The notes under the pieces are model-generated. The model was given only the letters and a program-made list of their open reading frames with translations. It did no database searches and had not been told where the DNA came from. From Nocardioides baekrokdamisoli (GTDB taxonomy: Bacteria > Actinomycetota > Actinomycetes > Propionibacteriales > Nocardioidaceae): a DNA stretch of 64,000 nt. Of this stretch, positions 27,784-36,659 are shown one piece after another (within the stretch, counting starts at the first letter, position 1; each line of letters opens with the position of its first letter). Made by a program: the position numbers and the translations under genes. The stretch covers positions 124,001 to 188,000 of the forward strand of contig NZ_AP019307.1 of NCBI RefSeq assembly GCF_003945325.1, given 5' to 3'.

Positions 27784-28371
27784 GTGCGCCAGAACCTGAA
27801 CGTCCCCAACGTCCTGACCACGCTCAGGATCGTGTTGGTGCCGTTCTTCGGGTACGCGCTGCTGCACGACCACGGCAACGACGGCTGGTGGCGATTCTGG
27901 GCATGGGCGATCTTCGCGGTCGCGATGTTCACCGACCGCATCGACGGTGAGATCGCGCGCAAGCACAACCTGATCACCAACTTCGGGAAGATTGCCGACC
28001 CGATCGCGGACAAGGCGATCACCGGCATGGCGTTCATCGGGCTCTCGATCACCGGCGACATCTGGTGGTCGGTGACGATCGTCGTCCTCGTCCGCGAGTG
28101 GGCGGTGACGATCCTGCGCCTGAGCATCCTCAAGAAGGTGGTGCTGCCCGCTGACCGACTCGGGAAGCTCAAGACGCTCCTGCAGGTCTTCGCGCTCGGT
28201 CTTTTGGTGCTGCCGTTCCAGTTCGCGGCTCCGGGTCATTTCTGGCACACGCCGGGTCACGTGCTGCACCTCGTCTGGGAGGTCCTGCTGGGGGCTGCCG
28301 TGGCCATGACGCTCTGGTCCGGCGCCGCGATCTTCCGCAGCGCCTGGCAGCAGCGCCACCTGTTGCGATGA
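27784..28371 (+). CDS. pgsA: CDP-diacylglycerol-glycerol-3-phosphate 3-phosphatidyltransferase
   Basis: Integral membrane enzyme making phosphatidylglycerol phosphate. 195 residues with about five helices. The CDP-alcohol phosphotransferase motif is complete: Asp51, Asp54, Gly55, Ala58-Arg59, Gly68, Asp72, Asp76 (TDRIDGEIARKHNLITNFG then KIADPIAD). GTG start two bases after rimO, and its stop overlaps cinA (ATGA), so rimO-pgsA-cinA read as one operon, the common actinobacterial order between ftsK and clgR. Confidence 0.95.
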   Translation: MRQNLNVPNVLTTLRIVLVPFFGYALLHDHGNDGWWRFWAWAIFAVAMFTDRIDGEIARKHNLITNFGKIADPIADKAITGMAFIGLSITGDIWWSVTIVVLVREWAVTILRLSILKKVVLPADRLGKLKTLLQVFALGLLVLPFQFAAPGHFWHTPGHVLHLVWEVLLGAAVAMTLWSGAAIFRSAWQQRHLLR

Positions 28372-28856
28372 GTTCCGTTGCGACTGAGGTCGTACGCCTC
28401 GCTGGTGAGCGCGGGATCTCGCTCGCGACCGCTGAGTCCCTGACCGGTGGCTTGGTGGCCGCCGCATTGACCGACGTCCCCGGGGCATCGACAGTGGTGC
28501 GCGGCGGCATCGTCGCGTACGCCTCTGACGTGAAGGTGTCGCTACTCGGCGTACCGGAGGATCTGGTTGCCACGTCCGGCGTCGTGTCTGCCGAGTGCGC
28601 CCGCGCGATGGCCATCGGCGTACGCGGCGTACTGGCCGCGACCTGGGGTGTCGCCACCACGGGCGTCGCCGGACCCGGTTCGCAGGAGGGCAAGCCGGTC
28701 GGCACGGTGTACGTGGCCGTCGCAGGTCCTGATGATGTCGATGTCGAGGAGTTGGCCCTTGCCGGGTCGCGCGACGACATCCGCTCCGCCACGGTGGAAG
28801 CGACGCTGCAACTCATACTTCGCGTCCTGCGTCGGGAAGAACCAGCCGTCAGGTAG
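28368..28856 (+). CDS. cinA: CinA C-terminal domain protein, nicotinamide-nucleotide amidohydrolase
   Basis: 162 residues, equal to the stand-alone PncC/CinA_C domain that deamidates nicotinamide mononucleotide for NAD recycling. ATAESLTGGLVAAALTDVPGAS, GGIVAYASDVK and WGVATTGVAGPGSQEGKPVGTVYVAV are the family signature, including the catalytic serine-lysine region. There is no N-terminal CinA pyrophosphatase domain. Overlaps pgsA by four bases; its TAG stop is the first half of a candidate -10 (TAGCGT) for clgR. Confidence 0.93.
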   Translation: MSSVATEVVRLAGERGISLATAESLTGGLVAAALTDVPGASTVVRGGIVAYASDVKVSLLGVPEDLVATSGVVSAECARAMAIGVRGVLAATWGVATTGVAGPGSQEGKPVGTVYVAVAGPDDVDVEELALAGSRDDIRSATVEATLQLILRVLRREEPAVR

Positions 28857-28859
28857 CGT
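28854..28859 (+). promoter_or_regulatory. Candidate -10 of clgR
   Basis: TAGCGT overlaps the cinA stop codon. A transcript starting near 28866 would give clgR a leader of about 42 bases with the AGGAGG ribosome site. Confidence 0.4.
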
Positions 28860-28907
28860 TGAGCGAACTAACCGGCGCACGCTGGGGCAGACCAACGAGG
28901 AGGAAGC

Positions 28908-29204
28908 ATGGTGGTGTTCCGGCGCCTCCTCGGTGACGTCCTGCGTGCCCGCCGCCTCGAGCAGGGCCTCACGCTTCGTGAGTTGTCCAGCGAGGCTCGC
29001 GTGTCGCTCGGCTACATCTCGGAGATCGAGCGCGGCCACAAGGAAGCCTCATCCGAACTGCTTGCCTCACTCTGCACTGCTCTCGACATGCAGTTGTCGG
29101 AGGTCCTCTCGGCGACCTCGGCTGCGGCGGCGATCGAAGAGGCTGCCACGGCTCCGACCCCGTTGGTGCGCAAGCCTGCGGCTGCTGTCGCCTCCGCTGC
29201 CTGA
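28908..29204 (+). CDS. clgR: XRE-family regulator ClgR-like
   Basis: 98 residues with an HTH (about 10-65: [45 protein letters not shown]), the sequence and position of ClgR, which activates clp protease and stress genes in actinobacteria and is itself controlled by Clp proteolysis. The Ala-rich C-terminus ending VASAA is compatible with Clp recognition, as reported for ClgR homologues. A strong AGGAGG lies just before the ATG. The pgsA-cinA-clgR context supports the name. Confidence 0.88.
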   Translation: MVVFRRLLGDVLRARRLEQGLTLRELSSEARVSLGYISEIERGHKEASSELLASLCTALDMQLSEVLSATSAAAAIEEAATAPTPLVRKPAAAVASAA

Positions 29205-29209
29205 CCGGT

Positions 29210-32200
29210 TCAGGATCTCAGTCGCAATCCTCGCGGTGTCACCACGAACCCTGCCGCCTCCAGGGCGGCTCTGATCGGGGTCTCGCCGCCTCCGAGGACG
29301 GCTGAGCCATCTGCCTTCTGGATCGTGAGTCTCCCCAGTGCACCGGCTCGTGCCGCTGCGGCGAGCGACCCCGCGGCGGCACCCAGATCATCGACCGCGA
29401 AGGTGAGCAGGGTCTTGCCCCCGCGCTCCACGTACAGGGCCAACTCGCCGTCGACGAGGACGACCACAGCGCCGGCTTTGCGTCCGGGCCGATGCCCATC
29501 GGCGGTCGCGGGCCAGGGGAGTGCGGCACCGTAGGGGTTCGCGGGGTCGGTCGCGGCGAGCGTGACGGCTGCCGAGGAATGCTGATCGGTGTACGTACGG
29601 AGTCGGTCAACGGCGCCGGGTGTTCCGAACTGAGCCGCGCCGAGTCCTTCGACGAAATATCCGCGCCGGCAGCGTCCAACGTCCTCGTACGCCGACAGGA
29701 CCTTGTAGACACCGGAGAAGCCACCCGGAAGGTCGGCCGCGATCCCGCGCGTGACGATCCCGTAGCCACCCAGGAGTCGTTCGGCGGTGGCTTGCGCCCG
29801 CAGGGTGACGTCGACCGACGCGGCCGGAAGCAAGGACCAGCGTCCCGATGTCTGAGGGGGCCCGGTACGGACGACAGCGCGGGCCCGGCTCCCCACGCGC
29901 GGCCGGGCAGCGGTCTTGTGTGCTCCGCGGCCGCTGATCAGCGCCCGGATCGGCGCCAGTGTGTCGTTGCTGATGTGACCGGTCCAGACGAGTTCCCACA
30001 GGGCGTCGGCGATCGAGGCATCGGGGATCTGCGCGCCCTGCTCCTCGCGTACGGCACCCGCCAACTGGTGGAAGAACCAGGCTCCGCCGCCGGCCAGGGC
30101 CTTGAGGATCGACCAACCGATCGCCCCGTCGTCCGTCGGGTGGGGGATCGGAAGGCTGAGGCCGGCGCTGTCGGCCAGATGCAGCGAGATCCAGCCGTCG
30201 TTGCCGGGAAGGCTGCCATGACCGGCCCACAGCACCTCGCCGCTGGCGGTGAGCTCATCCAGGAACGCCGGTTGATAGTCGCTCACGCGGGCGGGGAGGA
30301 CCAGACCCTCGACCGCGCTCGCCGGGAGCACCAGGCCGGCGATCTGGTCCAGCGCCGTGAGGACTCCGTCGATCCCGCGCAGACGTCGACCGGTGACGTT
30401 CTGCCACGCGGGGAGGAACCGTCCGAGCACCGCCGGCTCGACCGGCTCGATCTCACGGCGGAGCTTCGCGAGCGAGCGTCGACGGATCTGTCGCAGGACC
30501 TCTGCGTCGCACCACTCGATCCCGCTACCCGCAGGTCGGAACTCACCCTCGAGGATGCGTGGGCGCAGCCGTTCCAGGCTGTGGCGCACCACGGCGGCGC
30601 CCAGCCCGAACCGTGACGCGACGTCCTCGATGGTGAACGGCCCGTGCGTCCGCGCGTATCGGGAAACCAGATCGCCCAGCGGATCGGCGACGGGCTCGGC
30701 GAAGGCACTTGGTACGCCGGGCGGGACATTGACGCCCAGGGCGTCGCGGAGCCGGCCGATGTCCTCGATGGCCGCCCAGCGCTCCTCGCCGGCGATGCGT
30801 ACGGGCACCACCCGGCCCGTGAGCGTTTTGAGGGCGGACGCCGGATCGCAGATGGCGCGAAGCCCGACCTCGGGCACCGAGAGCGGACCGAGTACGCGCA
30901 GAAGGTCGGCCACCCCCTCCTCATCGCGGGCGCGCCGATCCGGTGCCGTGCGCTGCAACTCCGATTCGAGTTCGTCCAGGACGTCGGGGTCGAGCAGCTC
31001 GCGCAGTTCGGCCCGGCCGAGCAGTTCGGCCAGCAGGCCCTGGTCGAGGCTGAGCGCGGCAGCCCTGCGCTCGGCGAGTGGGCTGTCCCCGTCGTACAGG
31101 AATTCGGCGACGTAGGAGAACAGCAGGCTCCTCGCGTACGGCGACGGCTGGTCGGTCTCCACCTCGGTCACTCGAATTTCGCGCGTGCGGATCCGATCGA
31201 GCACGCCGACGAGCGCGGGCAGGTCGTAGACGTCCAGCAGACATTCGCGCACGGCCTCGAGAACGATCGGGAAGCTGGGGTACTGCGATGCCACCTGCAG
31301 CAGAGCAGAGGACCGTTGCCGCTGCTGCCACAGCGGACTGCGACGCCCCGGGTCGCGGCGGGGGAGCAGCAGCGCCCTGGCGGCGCACTCGCGGAACCGG
31401 GCAGCGAACAGTGCGGAGCCACCGACCTCGGTGGTCACCAGGGCCTCGATCTCGTCAGGCTCGAACAGGACCAGGTCGGCTCCCGGCGGCTCCTGATCGG
31501 TGTCGGGGATCCGGATCACGATCCCGTCGTCGGTGGCCTGCGCAGGTGCGTCCACCGCGTATCTGTCTCGCAGTCGGGCGGTGATCGCCAGCGCCCACGG
31601 TGCATGCACGGCACGGCCGTAGGGCGAGTGCAGAACCAGACGCCAATCGCCCAGTTCGTCGCGGAACCGCTCGAGCACCAGCGTGTGGTCGCTCGGCAAC
31701 TGTCCGGTCGCCGCCTGTTGCTCATGGAGGTAGGTGACCAGGTTCTCCCGGGCGTACGCATCCAGCCCCGCTGACTCCGCCCGCGCGAGCGCCTTGGGCC
31801 GCGACAACGCGGCGACCTCGCGAGCGAATCGACCGATCGCTTCGCCGAACTCGGCGGGGCGTCCCATCGTGTCGCCCTTCCAGAAGGGCAGTCGTCCCGG
31901 TTGGCCCGGGGCAGGGGAGACGAGGACGCGGTCGTGGGTGATGTCCTCAATACGCCAACTGGTGGTGCCGAGGGTGAAAACGTCGCCGACCCGGGATTCG
32001 TACACCATCTCCTCGTCGAGTTCACCGACTCGGCGACCGACCCCGTCGCCGGCGAGGAACACACCGAACAGCCCGCGATCAGGGATCGTGCCGCCGCTGG
32101 TGACTGCCAGCCGCTGAGCCCCGGGCCTGCCAGTGAGGGTCTGCGAGACGCGATCCCAGACGATGCGTGGCCGGAGCTCGGCGAACTCCTCCGACGGGTA

Positions 32201-33574
32201 GAGGCCCGCGAGGAGGTCGAGCGTCGCTTCGTACGCGGACCGGGGGAGTTGGTGGAACGGCGCTGCCCGTCTGACCAGGGCGAACAGTTCGTCCACGTCC
32301 CATGGCTCCAGCGCGACGGTGGCGACGATCTGCTGGGCCAACACGTCCAGCGGATTCGCCGGGATGGTGAGCGCCTCAATGGCACCCGATCGCATCCGTT
32401 CGACCGCGACCGCGGTCGGCACCAGATCTCCACGGTGCTTCGGAAACAGCACGCCCTTGGACACCTCGCCCACCTGGTGACCCGCGCGCCCCACACGCTG
32501 GAGGGCGCTGGCGATGCTGGGTGGCGACTCGATCTGGATGACCTGGTCGACGGCGCCCATGTCGATGCCGAGTTCCAGGCTGCTGGTCGCGATCACCGCG
32601 GGCAGTCGTCCGGCCTTGAGGTCGTCCTCGATGGCTGCACGCTGCTCCTTGGCGACCGAGCCGTGGTGCGCTTTCGCCACGACCGAGTCGCTCATGTCGT
32701 TGAGTCGGGACGTCAGACGCTCGGCGAGCCGGCGTGAGTTGGCGAAAACGATGGTGGAGGTGTGCGAGGCAATCAGTTCGGCCACACGCTCTTCGACATG
32801 GGGCCAGATGGAGTTGGTAGTGCCGTCCTCCTCGGTACGCGACAGGTCGGTCATGTCCTCGACCGGCACCTCGATGCGCAGGTCCCATTCCTTGTGGCTC
32901 GGAGGAGCCACGACGCTGACCGGAGCGGCGCCTCCGAGGAACGTGGCCACGTCCTCAATCGGCCGCACCGTGGCCGACAGTCCGATCCGCTGAGCAGGTG
33001 CCGGGAGCAGGGCGTCCAGCCGCTCGAGCGACAGCGCGAGATGAGTCCCGCGCTTCGAGCCTGCGACCGCGTGCACCTCGTCGAGGATCACCGTCTCGAT
33101 CCCGCGCAGCGACTCGCGAGCACGTGAGGTGAGCATCAGGAACAGCGACTCGGGTGTCGTGATCAGGATGTCCGGAGGGCTGGTCTGCAGCCTCCTGCGG
33201 TCCGCCGCCGTCGTGTCCCCACTGCGTACGCCGACTCGAATCGGGGGCACAGTCGATCCGAGGCGCGCCGCGGCGTGCTCGATCCCGACCAGGGGAGCTC
33301 GGAGGTTGCGCTCCACATCGACGCCGAGTGCCTTCAACGGGCTGATGTAGAGCACGCGCGTGCGCACGGACTTCTCCGGAGGCGCGGTCGTCAGCAGACG
33401 ATCCAGCGACCACAGGAACGCACTGAGGGTCTTGCCTGAACCGGTCGGTGCCACGACGAGCGCGTGCTGCCCCGCGGAGATCGCGTCCCAGGCCGCCAAC
33501 TGGACAGGCGTCGGGGCGACGAACGACGCATCGAACCAGGCCCGGGTCGCGGGGCTGAAGCGGTGCAGGGACAT
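29210..33574 (-). CDS. lhr: Large ATP-dependent helicase Lhr
   Basis: Giant superfamily 2 helicase of DNA repair. 1454 residues: RecA-like domains with Walker A APTGSGKT (42-49) and DEVH (165-168), GVRSGDTTAADRRR, the second RecA domain with ANSRRLAERLTSRL and QRVGRAGHQVGEV, then a winged-helix/Lhr-core region and a long C-terminal domain with tandem winged helices, the full Lhr rather than the short Lhr-Core form. In mycobacteria lhr belongs to a mitomycin-responsive set. The start is uncertain: MSLHRF (33574) is preferred by homology, with ATG 33583 and GTG 33598 possible. It converges with clgR, five bases apart. Confidence 0.95.
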   Translation of the reverse strand: MSLHRFSPATRAWFDASFVAPTPVQLAAWDAISAGQHALVVAPTGSGKTLSAFLWSLDRLLTTAPPEKSVRTRVLYISPLKALGVDVERNLRAPLVGIEHAAARLGSTVPPIRVGVRSGDTTAADRRRLQTSPPDILITTPESLFLMLTSRARESLRGIETVILDEVHAVAGSKRGTHLALSLERLDALLPAPAQRIGLSATVRPIEDVATFLGGAAPVSVVAPPSHKEWDLRIEVPVEDMTDLSRTEEDGTTNSIWPHVEERVAELIASHTSTIVFANSRRLAERLTSRLNDMSDSVVAKAHHGSVAKEQRAAIEDDLKAGRLPAVIATSSLELGIDMGAVDQVIQIESPPSIASALQRVGRAGHQVGEVSKGVLFPKHRGDLVPTAVAVERMRSGAIEALTIPANPLDVLAQQIVATVALEPWDVDELFALVRRAAPFHQLPRSAYEATLDLLAGLYPSEEFAELRPRIVWDRVSQTLTGRPGAQRLAVTSGGTIPDRGLFGVFLAGDGVGRRVGELDEEMVYESRVGDVFTLGTTSWRIEDITHDRVLVSPAPGQPGRLPFWKGDTMGRPAEFGEAIGRFAREVAALSRPKALARAESAGLDAYARENLVTYLHEQQAATGQLPSDHTLVLERFRDELGDWRLVLHSPYGRAVHAPWALAITARLRDRYAVDAPAQATDDGIVIRIPDTDQEPPGADLVLFEPDEIEALVTTEVGGSALFAARFRECAARALLLPRRDPGRRSPLWQQRQRSSALLQVASQYPSFPIVLEAVRECLLDVYDLPALVGVLDRIRTREIRVTEVETDQPSPYARSLLFSYVAEFLYDGDSPLAERRAAALSLDQGLLAELLGRAELRELLDPDVLDELESELQRTAPDRRARDEEGVADLLRVLGPLSVPEVGLRAICDPASALKTLTGRVVPVRIAGEERWAAIEDIGRLRDALGVNVPPGVPSAFAEPVADPLGDLVSRYARTHGPFTIEDVASRFGLGAAVVRHSLERLRPRILEGEFRPAGSGIEWCDAEVLRQIRRRSLAKLRREIEPVEPAVLGRFLPAWQNVTGRRLRGIDGVLTALDQIAGLVLPASAVEGLVLPARVSDYQPAFLDELTASGEVLWAGHGSLPGNDGWISLHLADSAGLSLPIPHPTDDGAIGWSILKALAGGGAWFFHQLAGAVREEQGAQIPDASIADALWELVWTGHISNDTLAPIRALISGRGAHKTAARPRVGSRARAVVRTGPPQTSGRWSLLPAASVDVTLRAQATAERLLGGYGIVTRGIAADLPGGFSGVYKVLSAYEDVGRCRRGYFVEGLGAAQFGTPGAVDRLRTYTDQHSSAAVTLAATDPANPYGAALPWPATADGHRPGRKAGAVVVLVDGELALYVERGGKTLLTFAVDDLGAAAGSLAAAARAGALGRLTIQKADGSAVLGGGETPIRAALEAAGFVVTPRGLRLRS

Positions 33575-33604
33575 GGAGATCATCCAAGCACCGCGCACCG
33601 ACAG

Positions 33605-34000
33605 TTACCGTTCCGTGCCCCGCAGTCGGTCGAAGCACGGGACGCAGACGTTGCCGTCGACGGTGGCGGCATAGCGACCTGCGGGCTTCGGGTACTGCTC
33701 GCCGCATCGTGCGCACCATGCCAACGGGACATCGTGCGGGAGGACGACCGCGTTGCCCTGCGCAAGGGCTGCAGTGGCCGGGTCGTTGCCGTACGCCGCG
33801 CGCACCAGCCATCCGGGCGACTCGTCGCGAAGCCGTACGCACACCTTGCAGGTCACCGGATCGACCGTCGGCAGGAAACGCCCTGCGTTCGTGAAGTTCT
33901 TGCGTCGGCACGCGCGTCGGGTGATGGCAGTCCCGTCGCGGTCCCACAGGCCCAGATGAACAGTGGTGCCCTTCTTCCCAACGCGGATGTTCATCGACAT
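33605..34000 (-). CDS. Small protein with paired CxxC motifs (putative zinc ribbon)
   Basis: 131 residues (125 if ATG 33994 is used). Three Cys-x-x-Cys pairs are visible: VTCKVCVRLR (about 49-52), AWCARCGEQYP (94-97) and NVCVPCFDRL (117-120), with a further Cys in RRACRRKNF. The last two pairs, about 20 residues apart, look like a rubredoxin-type zinc ribbon. Composition is natural and no gene opposes it. It starts only 12 bases from the divergent DinB-like gene. Probably nucleic-acid or protein binding; no family recognised. It ends 31 bases before lhr on the same strand. Confidence 0.6.
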   Translation of the reverse strand: MSMNIRVGKKGTTVHLGLWDRDGTAITRRACRRKNFTNAGRFLPTVDPVTCKVCVRLRDESPGWLVRAAYGNDPATAALAQGNAVVLPHDVPLAWCARCGEQYPKPAGRYAATVDGNVCVPCFDRLRGTER

Positions 34001-34005
34001 AGGGT
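34000..34005 (+). promoter_or_regulatory. -10 TAGGGT for the DinB-like gene (leaderless)
   Basis: TAGGGT ends seven bases before the ATG at 34013 and touches the start codon of the divergent zinc-ribbon gene. Confidence 0.6.
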
Positions 34006-34012
34006 GGCACCG

Positions 34013-34573
34013 ATGAGCGAGCCGTACGACGAGATCGAGCCGGACACCAAGGACTGGACCTGGGTGGTCACGGAGCCCTGCGCCGAGTGCGGTTTCGTCG
34101 CCGCCGCGGTGGACGTCGCCCATCTGGGCGCACACCTGCGGGAGACGACTGCCGCATTCCTCCCCTATCTGGCCGTCGACGATGCAGTCGCTCGTCCTGA
34201 CGCCCGGACCTGGTCGGTCCTCGAGTACGGCTGCCACCTGCGCGACGTCCATCGGATCTTCTCGATGCGCGTGACCCGGATGGTCACTGAGGACGAGCCG
34301 CATTTCGCGAACTGGGACCAGGACGAGACCGCCCGCGAGGAGCGGTACGACCTCCAGACCCCCGGTGTCGTTGCGCTCGAGCTCGCTGAGAGCGCCGACG
34401 ACGTTGCGTGGATCTATGAGTCGGTCCCGGTCGGCGCGTGGGATCGGCGCGGGATCAGGTCGAACGGAAGCGTGTTCACCGTCGACTCCATCGGTCGGTA
34501 TCACCTGCACGACGTCGTCCACCACCTCTGGGATGTCAGTGGCGTCCGGTGGGGCAGCGATGAGGGTCACTGA
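34013..34573 (+). CDS. DinB-family (DUF664-like) protein
   Basis: 186 residues with a four-helix DinB/YfiT pattern: WSVLEYGCHLRDVHRIFSMRV (first metal His) and IGRYHLHDVVHHLWDV (HxxxxHH). Three histidines in these places usually bind a metal, and related proteins are thiol-dependent transferases, for example mycothiol users. A CAEC pair near residue 23 is an addition. The leaderless start is set by TAGGGT. It overlaps DUF3046 by 14 bases. Substrate unknown. Confidence 0.8.
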   Translation: MSEPYDEIEPDTKDWTWVVTEPCAECGFVAAAVDVAHLGAHLRETTAAFLPYLAVDDAVARPDARTWSVLEYGCHLRDVHRIFSMRVTRMVTEDEPHFANWDQDETAREERYDLQTPGVVALELAESADDVAWIYESVPVGAWDRRGIRSNGSVFTVDSIGRYHLHDVVHHLWDVSGVRWGSDEGH

Positions 34574-34754
34574 GTTCTGGTCCCGCATGGAGGAGGCTCT
34601 CGGTGGCGCGTACGCCGGTGTCTGGGCGTCGCAGCACGTGATCGCCGAGCTCGGCGGACTCACGGTCCAGCAGGCGCTGGCGTCGGGCGAGCAGCCGAAG
34701 TACGTCTGGCGCGCGGTCCACGAGACCCTCGGTCTCCCCGCGAACCAGCGCTGA
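34560..34754 (+). CDS. DUF3046 protein
   Basis: 64 residues, MRVTEFWSRMEEALGGAYAGVWASQHVIAELGGLTVQQAL..., a small actinobacterial protein regularly encoded just before recA. The RVTEFWxRM and W-x-A-V-H motifs match the family. Function unknown. The start lies inside the preceding gene, so translation is coupled; a hairpin terminator separates it from recA. Confidence 0.9.
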   Translation: MRVTEFWSRMEEALGGAYAGVWASQHVIAELGGLTVQQALASGEQPKYVWRAVHETLGLPANQR

Positions 34755-34767
34755 ACTGACCCCACGA

Positions 34768-34787
34768 CACGCCGATTCTTCGGCGTG
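34768..34787 (+). terminator. Hairpin terminator between DUF3046 and recA
   Basis: Perfect 8-bp stem CACGCCGA / TCGGCGTG with TTCT loop, 13 bases after the DUF3046 stop and three bases before the LexA box. Confidence 0.75.
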
Positions 34788-34789
34788 AT

Positions 34790-34812
34790 TCGAACAAACG
34801 TTCGGGTACGTT
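34790..34812 (+). promoter_or_regulatory. LexA (SOS) box and -10 of recA
   Basis: TCGAACAAACGTTCGG (34790-34805) matches the actinobacterial and Gram-positive SOS consensus TCGAAC-n4-GTTCGA at 11 of 12 fixed positions. TACGTT (34807-34812) directly downstream is a suitable -10, so LexA would block polymerase. The recA leader would be about 107 bases. Confidence 0.85.
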
Positions 34813-34925
34813 ATCCACAGGAGACGGATCGACGCTCGAAATTGTCGGTGGCCACACCTAGCGTCCTTCCAGCGATGACAACGAGAAAAAACACCCGACC
34901 GAACAGTACGAAGGCAGGACACATC

Positions 34926-35975
34926 ATGGCTGGTGGAGACCGCGAGAAGGCGCTCGACGTAGCGCTCGCAAACATTGAGAAGCAGTTCGGCAAGGGCTCG
35001 GTCATGCGGCTGGGCGATGACACCCGTGCTCCGCTGGAGGTCATCCCGACCGGATCGGTCGCCCTCGACATCGCGCTCGGCATCGGCGGCCTTCCGCGCG
35101 GCCGTGTCGTCGAGATCTACGGTCCCGAGTCCTCCGGCAAGACGACCGTTGCGCTGCACGCGGTCGCCAACGCCCAGCGAGCCGGCGGCGTGGTCGCCTT
35201 CATCGACGCAGAGCACGCGCTCGACCCCGACTATGCGAAGGCGCTGGGCGTCGACACCGACGCCCTCCTGGTCAGCCAGCCGGACAGCGGTGAGCAGGCG
35301 CTCGAGATCGCCGACATGCTGATCCGCTCCGGCGCCCTCGACCTGATCGTCATCGACTCCGTTGCGGCGCTCGTGCCGCGCGCCGAGATCGAGGGTGAGA
35401 TGGGTGACAGTCACGTCGGTCTGCAGGCGCGACTCATGTCGCAGGCGCTGCGCAAGATGACCGGTGCGCTCAACAACTCGAACACCACCATGATCTTCAT
35501 CAACCAGCTTCGCGAGAAGATCGGTGTCATGTTCGGGTCGCCGGAGACGACGACCGGTGGTCGTGCGCTGAAGTTCTACTCCTCGGTCCGTCTCGATGTG
35601 CGTCGCATCGAGACGCTGAAGGACGGCACCGACATGGTCGGCAACCGCACCCGCGTCAAGGTCGTGAAGAACAAGGTCGCGCCGCCGTTCAAGCAGGCCG
35701 AGTTCGACATCATGTACGGCAAGGGCATCAGCCGCGAAGGCGGCCTGATCGACGTCGGTGTCGACGCAGGGCTGGTCCGCAAGGCCGGCGCGTGGTTCAC
35801 GTACGAAGGGGACCAGCTCGGTCAGGGCAAGGAGAACGCCCGCAACTTCCTGCGCGACAACCCGGACCTGGCCAACGAACTCGAGAAGAAGATCCTCGAG
35901 AAGCTCGGCATCGGTGCGACGTTGGACGCGCCTGCCGAGGTTGCCGCCCAGCCGGCAGGCGTCGAGGACTTCTGA
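34926..35975 (+). CDS. recA: Recombinase RecA
   Basis: Strand-exchange ATPase and SOS co-protease. 349 residues beginning [30 protein letters not shown]; Walker A GPESSGKT (66-73), Walker [13 protein letters not shown], and the L2-loop region [19 protein letters not shown] are intact. No intein interrupts it, unlike some mycobacterial recA genes. The ATG at 34926 matches the family N-terminus. A LexA box controls it, and recX follows three bases after the stop. Confidence 0.98.
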   Translation: MAGGDREKALDVALANIEKQFGKGSVMRLGDDTRAPLEVIPTGSVALDIALGIGGLPRGRVVEIYGPESSGKTTVALHAVANAQRAGGVVAFIDAEHALDPDYAKALGVDTDALLVSQPDSGEQALEIADMLIRSGALDLIVIDSVAALVPRAEIEGEMGDSHVGLQARLMSQALRKMTGALNNSNTTMIFINQLREKIGVMFGSPETTTGGRALKFYSSVRLDVRRIETLKDGTDMVGNRTRVKVVKNKVAPPFKQAEFDIMYGKGISREGGLIDVGVDAGLVRKAGAWFTYEGDQLGQGKENARNFLRDNPDLANELEKKILEKLGIGATLDAPAEVAAQPAGVEDF

Positions 35976-35978
35976 GCC

Positions 35979-36659
35979 GTGGCTGACTCGTCAGCGGCGT
36001 CGTCCGGACCTGAGTGGTTCGGCGACGCCGCCGCGGGCGTTGACGCCTGGCTGGCGTCAGCCCGCAACGCCGACCTCACTCATGCCCGGCCAGCCGTGAT
36101 CGGCAGGTCGCGGGCAGCGGAGGAGAAACTTCCCGAGGACCCGGCGCGAGTGCTGCCGGAAGCAGACGCGGAAGCCGTCGCCCGCAAGATCCTTCTCGAC
36201 CAACTGACCGGTCAGGCTCGGTCACGCCACGAATTGGCCGGCAAGTTGGCGAAGAAGAACGTGCCGACCGAGATTGCCACGGCCTTGCTGGACCGGTTCG
36301 AAGAGGTGGGGCTGATCGATGATGCGGCCTTCGCCCGCTTGTGGATCGAGAGTCGTGGCAGTCAGGGCAGAGGTCTGGCGAGTCGTGCGCTGGCGCAGGA
36401 GCTGCGCAGGAAGGGCATCGACGACGAGGTCGCCCGTCATGCACTCGAAGAGGTCGACAGGGACGCCGAACGTGACGCCGCGAACGACCTGGTACGTCGG
36501 AAGTTGCGATCGATGACGGCCCTGGACGACCAGGTGAAGACCCGTCGCCTCGTCGGGATGCTGGCCCGGAAGGGGTACTCGCCCGGTCTTGCGTTCGCAG
36601 TCGTACGCGAGGAACTCGGTGCCGCCGCCGTCGGCGACCTGCCAGACTCTGGCCTGTGA
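35979..36659 (+). CDS. recX: Regulatory protein RecX
   Basis: Small alpha-helical inhibitor of RecA filaments. 226 residues; an acidic, poorly conserved N-terminus (1-60) precedes the three-helix RecX repeats (ARKILLDQLTGQARSRHELAGKLAKKNVP, RFEEVGLIDDAAFARLWIESR, AQELRRKGIDDEVARHALEEV). GTG start three bases after recA, so it shares the SOS promoter. Its stop overlaps the HipA-like gene (GTGA). Confidence 0.94.
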   Translation: MADSSAASSGPEWFGDAAAGVDAWLASARNADLTHARPAVIGRSRAAEEKLPEDPARVLPEADAEAVARKILLDQLTGQARSRHELAGKLAKKNVPTEIATALLDRFEEVGLIDDAAFARLWIESRGSQGRGLASRALAQELRRKGIDDEVARHALEEVDRDAERDAANDLVRRKLRSMTALDDQVKTRRLVGMLARKGYSPGLAFAVVREELGAAAVGDLPDSGL

